Shown one piece after another: positions 1 to 8,557 of a stretch of 64,000 bases of DNA (within the stretch, counting starts at the first letter, position 1; each line of letters starts with the position of its first letter). The stretch lies in the NCBI GenBank assembly GCA_030604735.1, contig JAUVVG010000011.1, positions 1-64,000 on the forward strand. Reading direction: 5' to 3'. This stretch comes from Azoarcus sp. (GTDB lineage Bacteria; Pseudomonadota; Gammaproteobacteria; Burkholderiales; Rhodocyclaceae). The notes beneath the pieces are model-generated. The model was given only the letters and a program-made list of their open reading frames with translations, was not told the origin of the DNA and made no database searches. The position numbers and the translations under genes were made by a program.

Positions 1-89
1 AACAGGCTGCCGCCATCCCTGAGCGTGTAGGCCTTGGGCTTGGCTTGCGCCGTCTCGATCTTGCGTACTGTGAGGAGATTGAGAGCCAT
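1..89 (-). CDS. P4-type tyrosine recombinase (integrase), N-terminal fragment
   Basis: The minus strand encodes 29 residues from an ATG at 89 and then runs off the left edge. The fragment has the look of the arm-DNA-binding (DUF4102) N-terminus of P4-like integrases: a short lead-in, then KPKAYTLRDGGSL, which matches the family pattern of a KPxxKxYKLxDGGGL-type motif. A purine-rich GGAGGG lies about ten bases before the start. The catalytic domain is outside the window. Integrases of this type sit at the edge of genomic islands and prophages and usually lie next to the attachment site, so an integrated element probably extends to the left. The assignment rests on one short motif. Confidence 0.75.
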   Translation of the reverse strand, partial: MALNLLTVRKIETAQAKPKAYTLRDGGSL

Positions 90-135
90 GTGTATAACGC
101 CCTCCAGGGGAATCGTTACTCACATGGTTATACAC
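90..135. repeat. 9-bp inverted repeat in front of the integrase
   Basis: GTGTATAAC at 90-98 and its exact reverse complement GTTATACAC at 127-135 flank a 28-bp spacer. The left arm touches the integrase start codon and the right arm overlaps a possible minus-strand -10 (TATAAC). The position suits a repressor or excisionase operator, or integrase arm sites. Function is inferred from position only. The surrounding 120-250 stretch is visibly more AT-rich than the neighbouring chromosome and holds no gene I can recognise. Confidence 0.5.
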
Positions 136-303
136 TTTTGCAGTGGCTTGGTCTAGACAACGACAGAACTCTCCAGACTATCCACCATTTAAATTCAACG
201 CGTTAGATATGAACCCTGGAACTCAGCGGCACTATATAGCGCTCAATCGTAGTTGTCGATCATGAGCAGCATGCGTGCGCTCCTCGAATGGATTCGGTTG
301 AGG

Positions 304-330
304 CGGTCTTCACGGTCTGGGCGAAGACCG
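304..330 (-). terminator. Hairpin downstream of trpE
   Basis: CGGTCTTC (304-311) and GAAGACCG (323-330) form a perfect 8-bp stem with an 11-base loop, starting 8 bases after the trpE stop codon in the direction of transcription. No T-run follows on the minus strand, so it may be a weak terminator or an mRNA-stabilising structure. Confidence 0.4.
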
Positions 331-337
331 GCAGTCT

Positions 338-1825
338 TCAGTCTTCCGGGGTATCGAGCCCCGCCTCGGCCATTTCGGCCGCGCGCAGCATCGCTCTGGC
401 CTTGCTGCGGGTTTCCTGCCATTCCGCGTCCGGATCGGAGTCGGCCACGATGCCCGCGCCGGCCTGAACATGGATCTGGCCATCCTTGATCACCGCAGTC
501 CGGATCGCGATCGCCAGATCCATGTCGCCATGGAAGCCGATGTAGCCTGCCGCACCGGCATAGATGCCGCGCTTGACCGGTTCGAGCTCGTCGATGATTT
601 CCATCGCACGCACCTTGGGCGCGCCGGACACCGTGCCGGCTGGAAAGGACGCGCGCAACACCGCCAATGCATTCAGACCCTCCTTCAGCCGTCCCTCCAC
701 ATTGGACACGATGTGCATCACATGCGAGTAGCGCTCGACGTTGAATTGCTCGGTGACCCGCACCGTACCGATCTCGGACACCCGGCCGGCATCGTTGCGG
801 CCGAGATCGAGGAGTTGCAGATGCTCGGCCCGTTCCTTCTCGTCGGACAGCAGATCCTGCTCCAGCGACTCGTCCTCGGCCGGGGTGTTGCCACGCCGGC
901 GCGTGCCGGCGATCGGGCGTACGGTGACCCGCTTACCACCGCCATCCTCATCCAGGCGCACCAGGATCTCGGGCGAGGAGCCGACGACCTGGAAATCCTC
1001 GAAGTTGAAATAGAACATGTACGGCGACGGATTCAGCGTGCGGATCGCCCGATACAACGCGAGCGGACTCGCCGCATACGGCTTGCTCATCCGCTGCGAC
1101 AGGACCACCTGCATGATGTCGCCGTCGACGATGTATTGCTTGGCCTTGGCGACTGCCTCCTTGAAGGCCTGTTCGCCAAAACTCGACTCGGCTTCCCTTG
1201 GCTCGGCCTGGGTATCCTGCGGAATCCGGACCGGTTCGCGCAGGCGCGAGAGCAGTTCACGCAAACGCTTCTTGGCCCGCTTGTAGGCGTTGGGCACCTC
1301 CGGTTCGGCATAGACCACCAGGGTCAGCTTGCCGGAAAGGTTGTCGACGATCGCGATTTCCTCGGAGAGCAGCAGCAGGATGTCGGGCGTGCCAATCGTA
1401 TCCGGCTTCTCGGTCGCGGCCAGCCTCGGTTCGATGTAGCGGACCGTGTCGTAGCCGAAACAGCCGACCAGGCCGCCGGCAAAGCGCGGCAGGCCGTCAC
1501 GCGGCGGCACCTTGATACGGGCCATGAACTCGGCGACATAGTTGAGCGGATCGCCATAATCGCGACGCTCGACCAGCCGGTTGCCGGTCAGCAGCAGCGC
1601 GGACCGTCCATACACCTCGAGACGGGTCGCCGCTGCCAGGCCGATCATCGAATAACGACCGAAGCGCTCTCCTCCCTGGACCGATTCGAGCAGGTAGCTC
1701 CACGGCTCGTTGGCGAGCTTCAGATAGATCGACAGCGGGGTATCGAGGTCGGCAAAGGTTTCCAGCGTGACCGGGATGCGGTTGTATCCCTGGGCAGCCA
1801 GTTCATTGAATTCTTGTTCAAGCAT
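338..1825 (-). CDS. trpE: Anthranilate synthase component I
   Basis: This 495-residue protein catalyses the first committed step of tryptophan synthesis, chorismate plus ammonia or glutamine to anthranilate, as the large subunit of the TrpE-TrpG complex. The N-terminal domain carries the LLES motif (residues 45-48), part of the tryptophan feedback site in this family. The C-terminal chorismate-binding domain has the conserved PIAGTRRRG segment and the DLGRNDxGRV signature. The length is normal and the start has a GGAG Shine-Dalgarno. A leader peptide with two Trp codons precedes it, suggesting attenuation. The trpGDC genes that often follow trpE are not within the 337 bases left before the window edge; a mobile element begins there instead. 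Confidence 0.97.
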   Translation of the reverse strand: MLEQEFNELAAQGYNRIPVTLETFADLDTPLSIYLKLANEPWSYLLESVQGGERFGRYSMIGLAAATRLEVYGRSALLLTGNRLVERRDYGDPLNYVAEFMARIKVPPRDGLPRFAGGLVGCFGYDTVRYIEPRLAATEKPDTIGTPDILLLLSEEIAIVDNLSGKLTLVVYAEPEVPNAYKRAKKRLRELLSRLREPVRIPQDTQAEPREAESSFGEQAFKEAVAKAKQYIVDGDIMQVVLSQRMSKPYAASPLALYRAIRTLNPSPYMFYFNFEDFQVVGSSPEILVRLDEDGGGKRVTVRPIAGTRRRGNTPAEDESLEQDLLSDEKERAEHLQLLDLGRNDAGRVSEIGTVRVTEQFNVERYSHVMHIVSNVEGRLKEGLNALAVLRASFPAGTVSGAPKVRAMEIIDELEPVKRGIYAGAAGYIGFHGDMDLAIAIRTAVIKDGQIHVQAGAGIVADSDPDAEWQETRSKARAMLRAAEMAEAGLDTPED

Positions 1826-1865
1826 GGAGACTCCAGAAGCACGGTTTATTCGTTACGGCAAGGAC

Positions 1866-1933
1866 CGCGGGCGCTCGTCCCGCGTAAAGGGTCGCGTTAT
1901 TCTCGGCCCGAGGGCCAACGACGCCAGCGGGCC
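1866..1933 (-). promoter_or_regulatory. Candidate trp attenuator structures
   Basis: Two hairpins can form in the trpE leader RNA. The first pairs the segments at 1928-1933 and 1905-1910 (GGCCCG with CGGGCC) and encloses both leader Trp codons. The second is a 6-bp GC stem at 1866-1884 (CGCGGG with CCCGCG, 7-base loop) just upstream of trpE. A CCCGC inside the first segment could instead pair with GCGGG of the second stem, giving the competing fold expected in attenuation. No strong U-run follows the second stem, so it may act as a pause site or a non-canonical terminator. Confidence 0.5.
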
Positions 1934-1953
1934 GGAAAGGCCGTGCTGGTCAT
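1897..1953 (-). CDS. trpL: trp operon leader peptide
   Basis: A short frame of 18 codons encodes MTSTAFPARWRRWPSGRE and stops 71 bases before the trpE start. It has a good Shine-Dalgarno (AAGGA, about six bases before the ATG) and two Trp codons separated by only two residues, the hallmark of a transcription-attenuation leader. Stalling at W10 or W13 would place the ribosome inside the first RNA hairpin described in the next entry. No homology search was possible; the call rests on position, ribosome site, size and Trp codons. Confidence 0.75.
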   Translation of the reverse strand: MTSTAFPARWRRWPSGRE

Positions 1954-2047
1954 GAAGTCCTTGCGAGAAACCCTGTTTCTGTAGCTCACGATGTCGGGCA
2001 ATGTCTGCTGGAAAGAGTTGAGTCCCGGGCGATGCAGGCGGGTGCGA

Positions 2048-2728
2048 TCAGCGGGGCGGAGCGGCGATGTAGTCGAGCGCCTCGAGTGCGTTCGATAGTA
2101 GCCCATCGCATTCTATGGTGTCCACCGCGACGCCTTCGCTGTAACCGTAGGTCACCAGCAACACCGGCACCCCGGCACCGCGAGCGGCCAGCGCGTCGTT
2201 GGCCGAGTCGCCTATCATCAGCGATCGCTCGGCCGGCGTGCCTAGTCGCTCACAGGCATGACGTATGACCGCGGGATCGGGCTTCTTGACCGGCAGCGTG
2301 TCGCCACTGACCACGACCGAGAAATACTTCGCGATGCCCATGCGCTCTATCAGTGGCAGCGTGAAGGCCTCAGCCTTGTTGGTGACGCAGGCCAGACGCA
2401 AGTCGCGGGCGGCCATGGCGTCGAGCGCCTCGACCACGCCGGGGTAGACACGACTGCGGGAGCCGTTGACCTCAGCATAGTGCTGACGAAAGCGTTGCAC
2501 CGCGTCCTCGATCTCGCCCTCGGAAGCCTCGCTCCCCTCGGTCATGCAGCGCCTGACCAGGTTCGGAATTCCCTTGCCGACGAAGTTCCGGATCTCGTCC
2601 AGCGTACGCTGCGGCCGGGACAGATCGGCCAGCATCCTGTTGGCGGTCTCGCCCAGATCATTGACGGTGTCGAGCAAGGTTCCGTCGAGATCGAACAACA
2701 CCGCCTCGACCTGAAAACGGCCGCTCAT
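2048..2728 (-). CDS. gph: Phosphoglycolate phosphatase (HAD family)
   Basis: This 226-residue HAD hydrolase dephosphorylates 2-phosphoglycolate, a product of DNA repair (and of RuBisCO oxygenation where present). The nucleophile motif [10 protein letters not shown] includes D13 and D15. A lysine-bearing KKPDP motif and the acidic motif [12 protein letters not shown] follow in the usual order for the family. It overlaps rpe by 4 bases (ATGA), so the two are translationally coupled, and it precedes trpE on the same strand. The rpe-gph-trpE order is known in Pseudomonas and relatives. Confidence 0.95.
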   Translation of the reverse strand: MSGRFQVEAVLFDLDGTLLDTVNDLGETANRMLADLSRPQRTLDEIRNFVGKGIPNLVRRCMTEGSEASEGEIEDAVQRFRQHYAEVNGSRSRVYPGVVEALDAMAARDLRLACVTNKAEAFTLPLIERMGIAKYFSVVVSGDTLPVKKPDPAVIRHACERLGTPAERSLMIGDSANDALAARGAGVPVLLVTYGYSEGVAVDTIECDGLLSNALEALDYIAAPPR

Positions 2729-3420
2729 TGGCCGACCCCGGCCAGCTCGGCCCGCATCGCGGCGATCACACTGTCGTAGCGATTGGGGTCCTCGGCGCTG
2801 GCCGCACCGAACACCGCCGACCCGGCGACAAAGGTATCGGCTCCGGCACGGGCGACCTCGGCGATGTTGTCCACCTTCACCCCGCCGTCGACCTCGAGCA
2901 GGATGCGGCGGCCACTCACCGCCTCGTAGGCATCGAGCCTGGCCCGCACCGTGCGCAGCTTGTTCAGGGTTTCCGGGATGAACTTTTGCCCACCGAAGCC
3001 GGGATTCACGCTCATCAGCAACACCATGTCGAGCTTGTCCAGCACGTGATCCAGATAGTGCAGCGGCGTGGCCGGGTTGAACACCAGCCCTGCCTGACAG
3101 CCGGCATCACGGATCAGGCCGAGGCTGCGGTCGACATGCTCGGAAGCCTCCGGATGAAAGGTGATCAGATTGGCGCCGGCCTTGGCGAAGTCGGGGATGA
3201 TGCGGTCGACCGGCTTGACCATCAGATGCACATCGATAGGCGCGCTGGTGTGCGGACGAATCGCCTCGCAGACCAGTGGCCCGATCGTGAGGTTAGGCAC
3301 GTAATGGTTGTCCATCACGTCGAAATGGATCCAGTCCGCGCCAGCGGCGATCACGTCACGCACTTCCTCGCCAAGTCTGGCGAAGTCGGCAGAAAGCAGG
3401 CTGGGGGCGATTCGGAACAT
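2725..3420 (-). CDS. rpe: Ribulose-phosphate 3-epimerase
   Basis: This 231-residue TIM-barrel enzyme interconverts ribulose 5-phosphate and xylulose 5-phosphate in the pentose phosphate and Calvin cycles. The N-terminal [10 protein letters not shown] segment, the metal-site sequence [12 protein letters not shown] (near residues 32-43), HLMVKP, the NPGFGGQKF loop and the LEVDGGV motif are all present. It is the first gene of the rpe-gph-trpE run. A TACAAT at 3451-3456 on the minus strand could be a -10 element, but no convincing -35 partner is visible. Confidence 0.97.
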   Translation of the reverse strand: MFRIAPSLLSADFARLGEEVRDVIAAGADWIHFDVMDNHYVPNLTIGPLVCEAIRPHTSAPIDVHLMVKPVDRIIPDFAKAGANLITFHPEASEHVDRSLGLIRDAGCQAGLVFNPATPLHYLDHVLDKLDMVLLMSVNPGFGGQKFIPETLNKLRTVRARLDAYEAVSGRRILLEVDGGVKVDNIAEVARAGADTFVAGSAVFGAASAEDPNRYDSVIAAMRAELAGVGQ

Positions 3421-3536
3421 CGGCGTATCCTTATAAGCTGGGTTGGGTGGATTGTACGCACAAACCGGGCTGACGATTCATCCTGACGAATCCGCTTTCC
3501 CGGTCCCGATCGGGCCGGCAAACAGGACTCAGAGGG

Positions 3537-5894
3537 TCAACGCACACAGACCTTGCGGATCTGCGCCATGTCGGTAATGCCGCCCAACACCTTCTCGATG
3601 CCATCCTGGCGCAGTGTGCGCATGCCCTCGCTCAGCGCGGTTTCGAGCAATTGCATCGCACGCGCGCGCTCCTGAATCAAACGCTTCAGCTCATTCGACC
3701 CGAGCATCAGCTCATGCAGGCCGACCCGACCCTTGTAGCCCTCGACACACTCGGGACAGCCGACCGGCCGGTAAAGCGTGAACTGCCCTTGCGGATCGGC
3801 AAAGCGTTGCTTCCATTCGGTCATGATCGCGGCCTGGGCCGCGACCGGATCGGCGATGAAGGCCGGCGTGTGGTGCATGTCCTCGCAGTACTCGTGCAGC
3901 AGCCGGTCGATCTCTTCCGGCGAAGCCTGATGCGCCTGGCGGCACTTGGTACATAGGCGCTTGGCCAGGCGCTGGGCCAGCACGCCGATCAAGGCATCGG
4001 CGAAGTTGAACGGATCCATGCCCATGTCGAGCAGGCGCACCACCGATTCCGGGGCACTGTTGGTGTGCAGCGTGGAGAACACCAGGTGGCCGGTCAACGA
4101 GGCTTCGATGCCAACCGACACGGTCTCGGCATCACGCATCTCACCGACCATGATCACGTCCGGGTCGGCACGCAGAAAGGCCCGCATCATCGTCGCGAAA
4201 TCCAGCCCGGCCTTGCGGTTGACCTGAACCTGGCGCAGCCCTTTCTGGGTGATTTCGACCGGATCCTCGGCGGTCCAGATCTTGGTCTCGGGCGTGTTGA
4301 TATAGCCGAGAATCGAGTGCAACGTCGTGGTCTTGCCCGACCCGGTCGGTCCGCAGACGAAGAAGATGCCGAGCGGTCGTGCGATGGTCTGCTTGAGTCG
4401 CTCCAGGTTGTGGGCGGTCAATCCGATCTCGTCCAGCGGAATCGGCTCGCCGGCCGAGAGCAGGCGCATCACCACATCCTCGAGCCCGCCCGCGGTGGGC
4501 ACGGTCGCGACCCGTAGTTCGATGTCCAGCGGGGCAAACTTGCGGAACTTGATCTTGCCATCCTGCGGCTTGCGCTTCTCGGAGATGTCCAGGTCGCACA
4601 TGATCTTGATCCGGGTGACCAGCGGATTGCGATAGCTCGCCGGCACCTTGATGTAAGGGACCAGTGTGCCGTCCTTGCGAAAGCGGATCAGGGTTTTCTC
4701 TTTGCCGGGTCTGGGCTCGATATGGATGTCGGATGCGCCCTGACGATAGGCATCGATGATGATGCGATTGACCAGCTTGACCAGTTCGTTGTCCGCCGCA
4801 GCGGTCACGTCGTCCGCGACCGAACCCTCACCGTCCTCATCGCCCATGTCCGACAGCAGGTCCGACACGGAACCCGCATCGAGCGCCGGTTCGAAGAACT
4901 GGTCTACGGTCTGGTCGAACTCATGACGGGTCGTGACCCGCAACTGCAACCGGCTCTTGGGAAAGACGTTGTGTGCCACCCGCGATGCGCGCACCATTTC
5001 CGGATCGGTGGTCAGGATGACGATGCCGTCCTGATTCTCTTCGAGCGGCAACCAGTGATTCTGCTCGACGTAATCGCGCTTGATGTTGCGCAACAAGTCG
5101 ACCTGCTTGATCCTATCCTGGCGATAAGGCTCATAAGGCACATTGTAGAAGCGGGCCGCCGACTCCCCGATCTCGGACAGCGTCAGCTTCAAGCGCTCGG
5201 TCAGCACGCTTTCGATCGTCGCACCGATCTCCCTGGCGCTTCGCATCGCCTGATCGAGTTCGTTCGGGCTGATCCGACCATCGGTCACCAAGGCATCGAA
5301 GCGGGAGCGCAACATCGCCTGGGACTGGTTCCGCTTGGCGAACGCGACCGCCAAGGTCTGCGCCAGCCCGAGCAGGCCCTCTTCCATGATCGAAGAAAAC
5401 GGCCCGCCGGCACGATTGTTGATCAGTTGTACCACCCCTTGCAGTCGCCCGCCTTCCGGATCGATCAAGGGGGCGACCAGCATCTCCTTGCAGCGGTAAC
5501 CTATCGCCTCGTCCATGTCGCGTCGAAAGCGGAGTTTCGGCGAGATCGTCCTCAAGACCTCGTCGTCATAGACATCGACGATGTTCAGGGTTTGGCCGCT
5601 CAGTGCGACGAAGCCACCGATGCTGCTCTCGTCGATCGGCAATTGGATCCGGCGCATCGAATCCAGCCCGGTCTTGACCCTTGCGACGAGGGCGTCGCCG
5701 GATTCCGACGCCATGTAGATGGTCAGGCGGTCGGCCTCGAACAACTTGCAGATGTCACTCGAGAGTTCGAAGATGATGTCGTCGATCAGGACCGCGGCAT
5801 GGATGCGGGTCGTGATCGCCTGCAGGCCCTTGAAGAAGGCCAGGCGACTGACCACATCGCTGGTTCCGGTTTTTCCCTTGACTACGTCATTCAT
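3537..5894 (-). CDS. GAF-domain GspE/PilB-type secretion ATPase
   Basis: The 785-residue protein joins an N-terminal GAF-like sensor domain (about residues 20-190), a GspE N-terminal domain (about 195-345) and a full type II secretion/type IV pilus ATPase. Walker A is GPTGSGKTT at 515-523 (K521). An Asp box, the HTNSAPESVVRLLDMG segment, and a CxxC...CxxC zinc module near the C-terminus complete the family pattern. True GspE/PilB proteins lack a GAF domain, and no gspD/F/G or pil genes adjoin, so a dedicated secretion role is not supported by context. It is followed by MBL, FHA and PP2C genes in what looks like one signalling cluster. The ligand of the GAF domain is unknown. Confidence 0.85.
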   Translation of the reverse strand: MNDVVKGKTGTSDVVSRLAFFKGLQAITTRIHAAVLIDDIIFELSSDICKLFEADRLTIYMASESGDALVARVKTGLDSMRRIQLPIDESSIGGFVALSGQTLNIVDVYDDEVLRTISPKLRFRRDMDEAIGYRCKEMLVAPLIDPEGGRLQGVVQLINNRAGGPFSSIMEEGLLGLAQTLAVAFAKRNQSQAMLRSRFDALVTDGRISPNELDQAMRSAREIGATIESVLTERLKLTLSEIGESAARFYNVPYEPYRQDRIKQVDLLRNIKRDYVEQNHWLPLEENQDGIVILTTDPEMVRASRVAHNVFPKSRLQLRVTTRHEFDQTVDQFFEPALDAGSVSDLLSDMGDEDGEGSVADDVTAAADNELVKLVNRIIIDAYRQGASDIHIEPRPGKEKTLIRFRKDGTLVPYIKVPASYRNPLVTRIKIMCDLDISEKRKPQDGKIKFRKFAPLDIELRVATVPTAGGLEDVVMRLLSAGEPIPLDEIGLTAHNLERLKQTIARPLGIFFVCGPTGSGKTTTLHSILGYINTPETKIWTAEDPVEITQKGLRQVQVNRKAGLDFATMMRAFLRADPDVIMVGEMRDAETVSVGIEASLTGHLVFSTLHTNSAPESVVRLLDMGMDPFNFADALIGVLAQRLAKRLCTKCRQAHQASPEEIDRLLHEYCEDMHHTPAFIADPVAAQAAIMTEWKQRFADPQGQFTLYRPVGCPECVEGYKGRVGLHELMLGSNELKRLIQERARAMQLLETALSEGMRTLRQDGIEKVLGGITDMAQIRKVCVR

Positions 5895-6003
5895 CGGCCA
5901 ACCTCGTCATCACGCACGCTGTTCATCGCCAGAGCGGCGACTGGATAGTGCGCGTTAGAGTAGCGCAATCGACCCGTCTTGGGCACAAAGCGGCAAAAGC
6001 GAT

Positions 6004-6786
6004 CTAGAACGCGATGACTTCGCCCTGGACCAGCGCACGCGGACTGAAGCGACCGGCCTGGGCCTGAATCTGACGCATGATCCGATCATCCTGACCAGGC
6101 TTGAGATGACTGATGTAGATCTCGGGCGAGACGACGAGTTCTTCCAGCATCGCCTGGAGCAGGCTGGGGCACAGATGGCGGGACGCCATCGCCAGGCCAT
6201 GTTGTTCGTCGGAGAAGGCGGTTTCGATGATCAGATGACGCAGGTCGGTCAGGTCGTTGAGCGCCTTGATCAGGTCTTTCGAGTAGGCCGTATCGCCTGA
6301 GTACACCAGCTTGGCGTCCCCGCTGTCCAGGCAGTAACCGACCGCCGGGACGGTGTGATGCGCAGGCAGGGCGGTGATGCGCCGCTTGCCCAGTTGCACC
6401 GTTTCCCCGACCTTGATCTTCTGGAATCTGAGAAACGGATGCCTGCGATCCGGAATCGAGGTGAAGTCTGGCCAGATCAGCCAGTTGAACACGTGCGAGC
6501 GCAGTATCCGGATGGTTTCCTCGGTTGCATAGACGGTCAAGGGCATGTTGCGCGCCTCGCCGACCGAGTCGACCATCAGTGGGATGGAGGCGATGTGATC
6601 CATGTGCGAGTGAGTCACGAAGACATGGTCCACCCGCATCAAGTCGTCGAATTCGAGATCGCCTACACCGGTTCCGCAGTCGAGCAGGATGTCGTCATCG
6701 ACCAGAAACGAGGTGGTGCGGGTGCGGTCGCCTCCGATTCCGCCACTGCAGCCAAGCACTTTGAGCTTCATGTTCCCCGGCATCAT
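6004..6786 (-). CDS. Metallo-beta-lactamase-fold hydrolase, cyclic-nucleotide phosphodiesterase-like
   Basis: The protein has the metal-binding signature HSHMDH, later AHHTVPAVGY and YSGDTAYS segments, and a C-terminal ISHLKPG motif, giving the set of His/Asp ligands of a two-metal MBL phosphodiesterase. Its start (MKLKVLGCSGGIGG) and glycine-rich loop resemble class II cAMP phosphodiesterases and RNase Z-like hydrolases. The longer frame begins with TTG at 6864; I chose the ATG at 6786 (a second ATG follows at 6783, a third at 6771), which has an AAGG upstream. The substrate is not shown by sequence; a cyclic nucleotide is the leading guess given the neighbouring signalling genes. Confidence 0.8.
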   Translation of the reverse strand: MMPGNMKLKVLGCSGGIGGDRTRTTSFLVDDDILLDCGTGVGDLEFDDLMRVDHVFVTHSHMDHIASIPLMVDSVGEARNMPLTVYATEETIRILRSHVFNWLIWPDFTSIPDRRHPFLRFQKIKVGETVQLGKRRITALPAHHTVPAVGYCLDSGDAKLVYSGDTAYSKDLIKALNDLTDLRHLIIETAFSDEQHGLAMASRHLCPSLLQAMLEELVVSPEIYISHLKPGQDDRIMRQIQAQAGRFSPRALVQGEVIAF

Positions 6787-6893
6787 AGGGCCTTGTCCGC
6801 GTGATCGCGCATGCCGCCCTGGTTCGTCTGTGAGCGATGCAAGACTAACATCGGCTGGCTGCAACTCACGTGCATTAGCTCACACAGAACCGG

Positions 6894-7634
6894 TTAGCTG
6901 CGCAAGAAAAACGCCATCTTGACGCCGGCGATCTCGATTACATCATTCTCGGCGAGTGGATGGGCCTGCGCCTCGATCGCGCGCCCGTTGAGAAGTGGAA
7001 AGTTGGCCCCTTCGACATGAGTGATGAAATACCCGCCAGGCCTGCGCGTGATCACGGCGACCTGCTGACCGGGCTTGCCCAGCGTCGTCAGCGATTTGGT
7101 CAATACCAGTTCCCGTCCGGCATTGGCCCCGCTGAGCACCTGAATGACCCCGACACGCGACCCCTCGACCCGTTCGTCGCCGGCCTGAATCGCCCTGCGC
7201 ACTTCCGGCGGGATGATCTGGGTACTCGTGGTCGTAGCGGCGCCGGCGGTGCCCTGACGAATCGAGTAATCACCGTCCGCGCCGGGCGCGATCGGTTCGA
7301 GCGCAGCGGTATCGATGCCCTCGACCGCGGAGATCATCTCCGGCGCCGCCTCCGGGATGAACTTGAGTCGATACTTGCCCAACTCGATGATGTCGTTGGC
7401 CTGCAGGACATGCTTCTTGACCGGCTGACCGTTGACATAGGTGCCATTGGTGCTGTTCAGGTCTTCGAGGAAGGCATCATCGAGAATCGTCGTGATCAGC
7501 GCATGCTGGCCACTGATCGCAAGATTGTCGATCTGGATGTCGTTACTGGGCTTGCGGCCGATCGTTAGCCGCTCCTTGTCGAGCGGAATCTCCTTCAGGA
7601 CGAGCCCGTCCATGCTCAGAATCAACTTTGACAT
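6894..7634 (-). CDS. Tandem FHA-domain protein
   Basis: The first FHA domain (about residues 1-95) contains the phosphothreonine-binding pattern: GRKPSNDI, then SGQHA and NSTNGTYVNG. A low-complexity Thr/Ala linker (about 125-160) leads to a second, more divergent FHA-like domain (TLGKPGQQVAVITRR, LLNGRAI) that ends the protein. A GTG start 36 bases upstream is possible, but the ATG at 7634 starts exactly at MSKLIL and has GGAA upstream. FHA domains read Ser/Thr phosphorylation; the PP2C phosphatase next to it would reverse that mark. No kinase is encoded in the cluster. Confidence 0.88.
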   Translation of the reverse strand: MSKLILSMDGLVLKEIPLDKERLTIGRKPSNDIQIDNLAISGQHALITTILDDAFLEDLNSTNGTYVNGQPVKKHVLQANDIIELGKYRLKFIPEAAPEMISAVEGIDTAALEPIAPGADGDYSIRQGTAGAATTTSTQIIPPEVRRAIQAGDERVEGSRVGVIQVLSGANAGRELVLTKSLTTLGKPGQQVAVITRRPGGYFITHVEGANFPLLNGRAIEAQAHPLAENDVIEIAGVKMAFFLRS

Positions 7635-7688
7635 CGCGTTCGTTCCGGGTTTGTTCCGGTCGGCGCACACATGCCGACCACGTCATAA

Positions 7689-8429
7689 TCATACGACCAT
7701 TCGTGCCAGGACGACCGACACATTGTCCCGTCCGCCGCGTCGATTCGCCCCGGCGACCAGGGCATCGGCGGCCTGGTCAAGGGCATCACCCGTGATCAGC
7801 GCGCCCCGGATTTCATCGTCGGCCAGCATATCGGTCAGGCCGTCCGAGCAGAGCAACAGGATATCGCCGGGCTCCATCCCGATCAGGTCGATGTCCACTT
7901 CGGCCACTGATGCCACGCCCAACCCCCTGGTCAGCATGCCGCGCGAATTGGACATCCGGGCGTCGTCGGCGCTGAGCAGACCTGCGTCCACCTGCTCCTG
8001 CACCACGGTATGGTCCCGGGTCAGTTGCCGCAACACGCCCTGATGCAGAAGGTAGGCCCGTGAATCACCGACATGGACGCATACGACCTCACCCCGCTCC
8101 AGCACGGCAGCGGCGACGACCGTGCTGCCCATCAGCGCGAGATCGGCATTCCGCTGCCCGGCCTGATGAATCTCGGCGTTGGCCCGTTCGACTGCACGGG
8201 TCAGCGCGTCGCCGGCCTCTTCGACCGACCAGCCAGGCATGAACGACTCGGCCAACGAACGCTGGACGGTATCGACCGCGATCCGCGCCGCGATCTCCCC
8301 GCCGCGATATCCCCCCATGCCATCGGCGAGCACCGCCCATCCGCGTCGGACATCCACGCCCACCACATCCTCGTTGCGGGCTCTCATCATGCCGACATGG
8401 CTGCGCGTCACGAACTCCACATTAGTCAT
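7689..8429 (-). CDS. PP2C-family Ser/Thr protein phosphatase
   Basis: About 246 residues, a minimal bacterial PP2C (Stp1/PrpC type). Metal-site motifs are in order: RxxNED near the N-terminus, LADGMGGYRGGE, VGDSRAYLL, LLCSDGLTD and GGRDNVSVVL at the C-terminus. The family removes phosphate from Ser/Thr, often opposing a Hanks-type kinase and tuning FHA-domain partners. The upstream codon is GTG; the ATG at 8429 is preferred. It is the first gene of the minus-strand cluster PP2C-FHA-MBL-GAF/GspE and lies downstream of the sucCD terminator. Confidence 0.92.
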   Translation of the reverse strand: MTNVEFVTRSHVGMMRARNEDVVGVDVRRGWAVLADGMGGYRGGEIAARIAVDTVQRSLAESFMPGWSVEEAGDALTRAVERANAEIHQAGQRNADLALMGSTVVAAAVLERGEVVCVHVGDSRAYLLHQGVLRQLTRDHTVVQEQVDAGLLSADDARMSNSRGMLTRGLGVASVAEVDIDLIGMEPGDILLLCSDGLTDMLADDEIRGALITGDALDQAADALVAGANRRGGRDNVSVVLARMVV

Positions 8430-8510
8430 CACTCGACCCCGCCCCTCGTGGAAGCGCCTTTCACGGCAACGCCGGATCGCCCATGCGATCCGACAAGCTC
8501 CTTATAGCAA

Positions 8511-8535
8511 AAAACGCCGGGCTGGCCGGCGTTTT
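8511..8535 (-). terminator. Intrinsic terminator of sucCD
   Basis: AAAACGCCGG (8511-8520) and CCGGCGTTTT (8526-8535) form a perfect 10-bp stem with a 5-base loop. On the minus strand the stem is followed by six T residues, so it ends the sucCD transcript 22 bases past the sucD stop and separates it from the PP2C cluster. Confidence 0.9.
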
Positions 8536-8557
8536 CATGATATTGCGCGGGTAAGGC

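Noticed and set aside
470-1984. Open frame of 504 codons on the plus strand opposite trpE
   Set aside because: It is the antisense shadow of trpE in GC-rich DNA; no family features, while the minus-strand frame is a complete TrpE.
3451-3456. TACAAT before rpe as a promoter
   Set aside because: A fair -10 but with no -35 at 16-18 bases; noted in the rpe entry only.
3495-3520. CCCGATCGGG dyad after the GAF-GspE gene
   Set aside because: Short with a bulge and no T-run; too weak to call a terminator.
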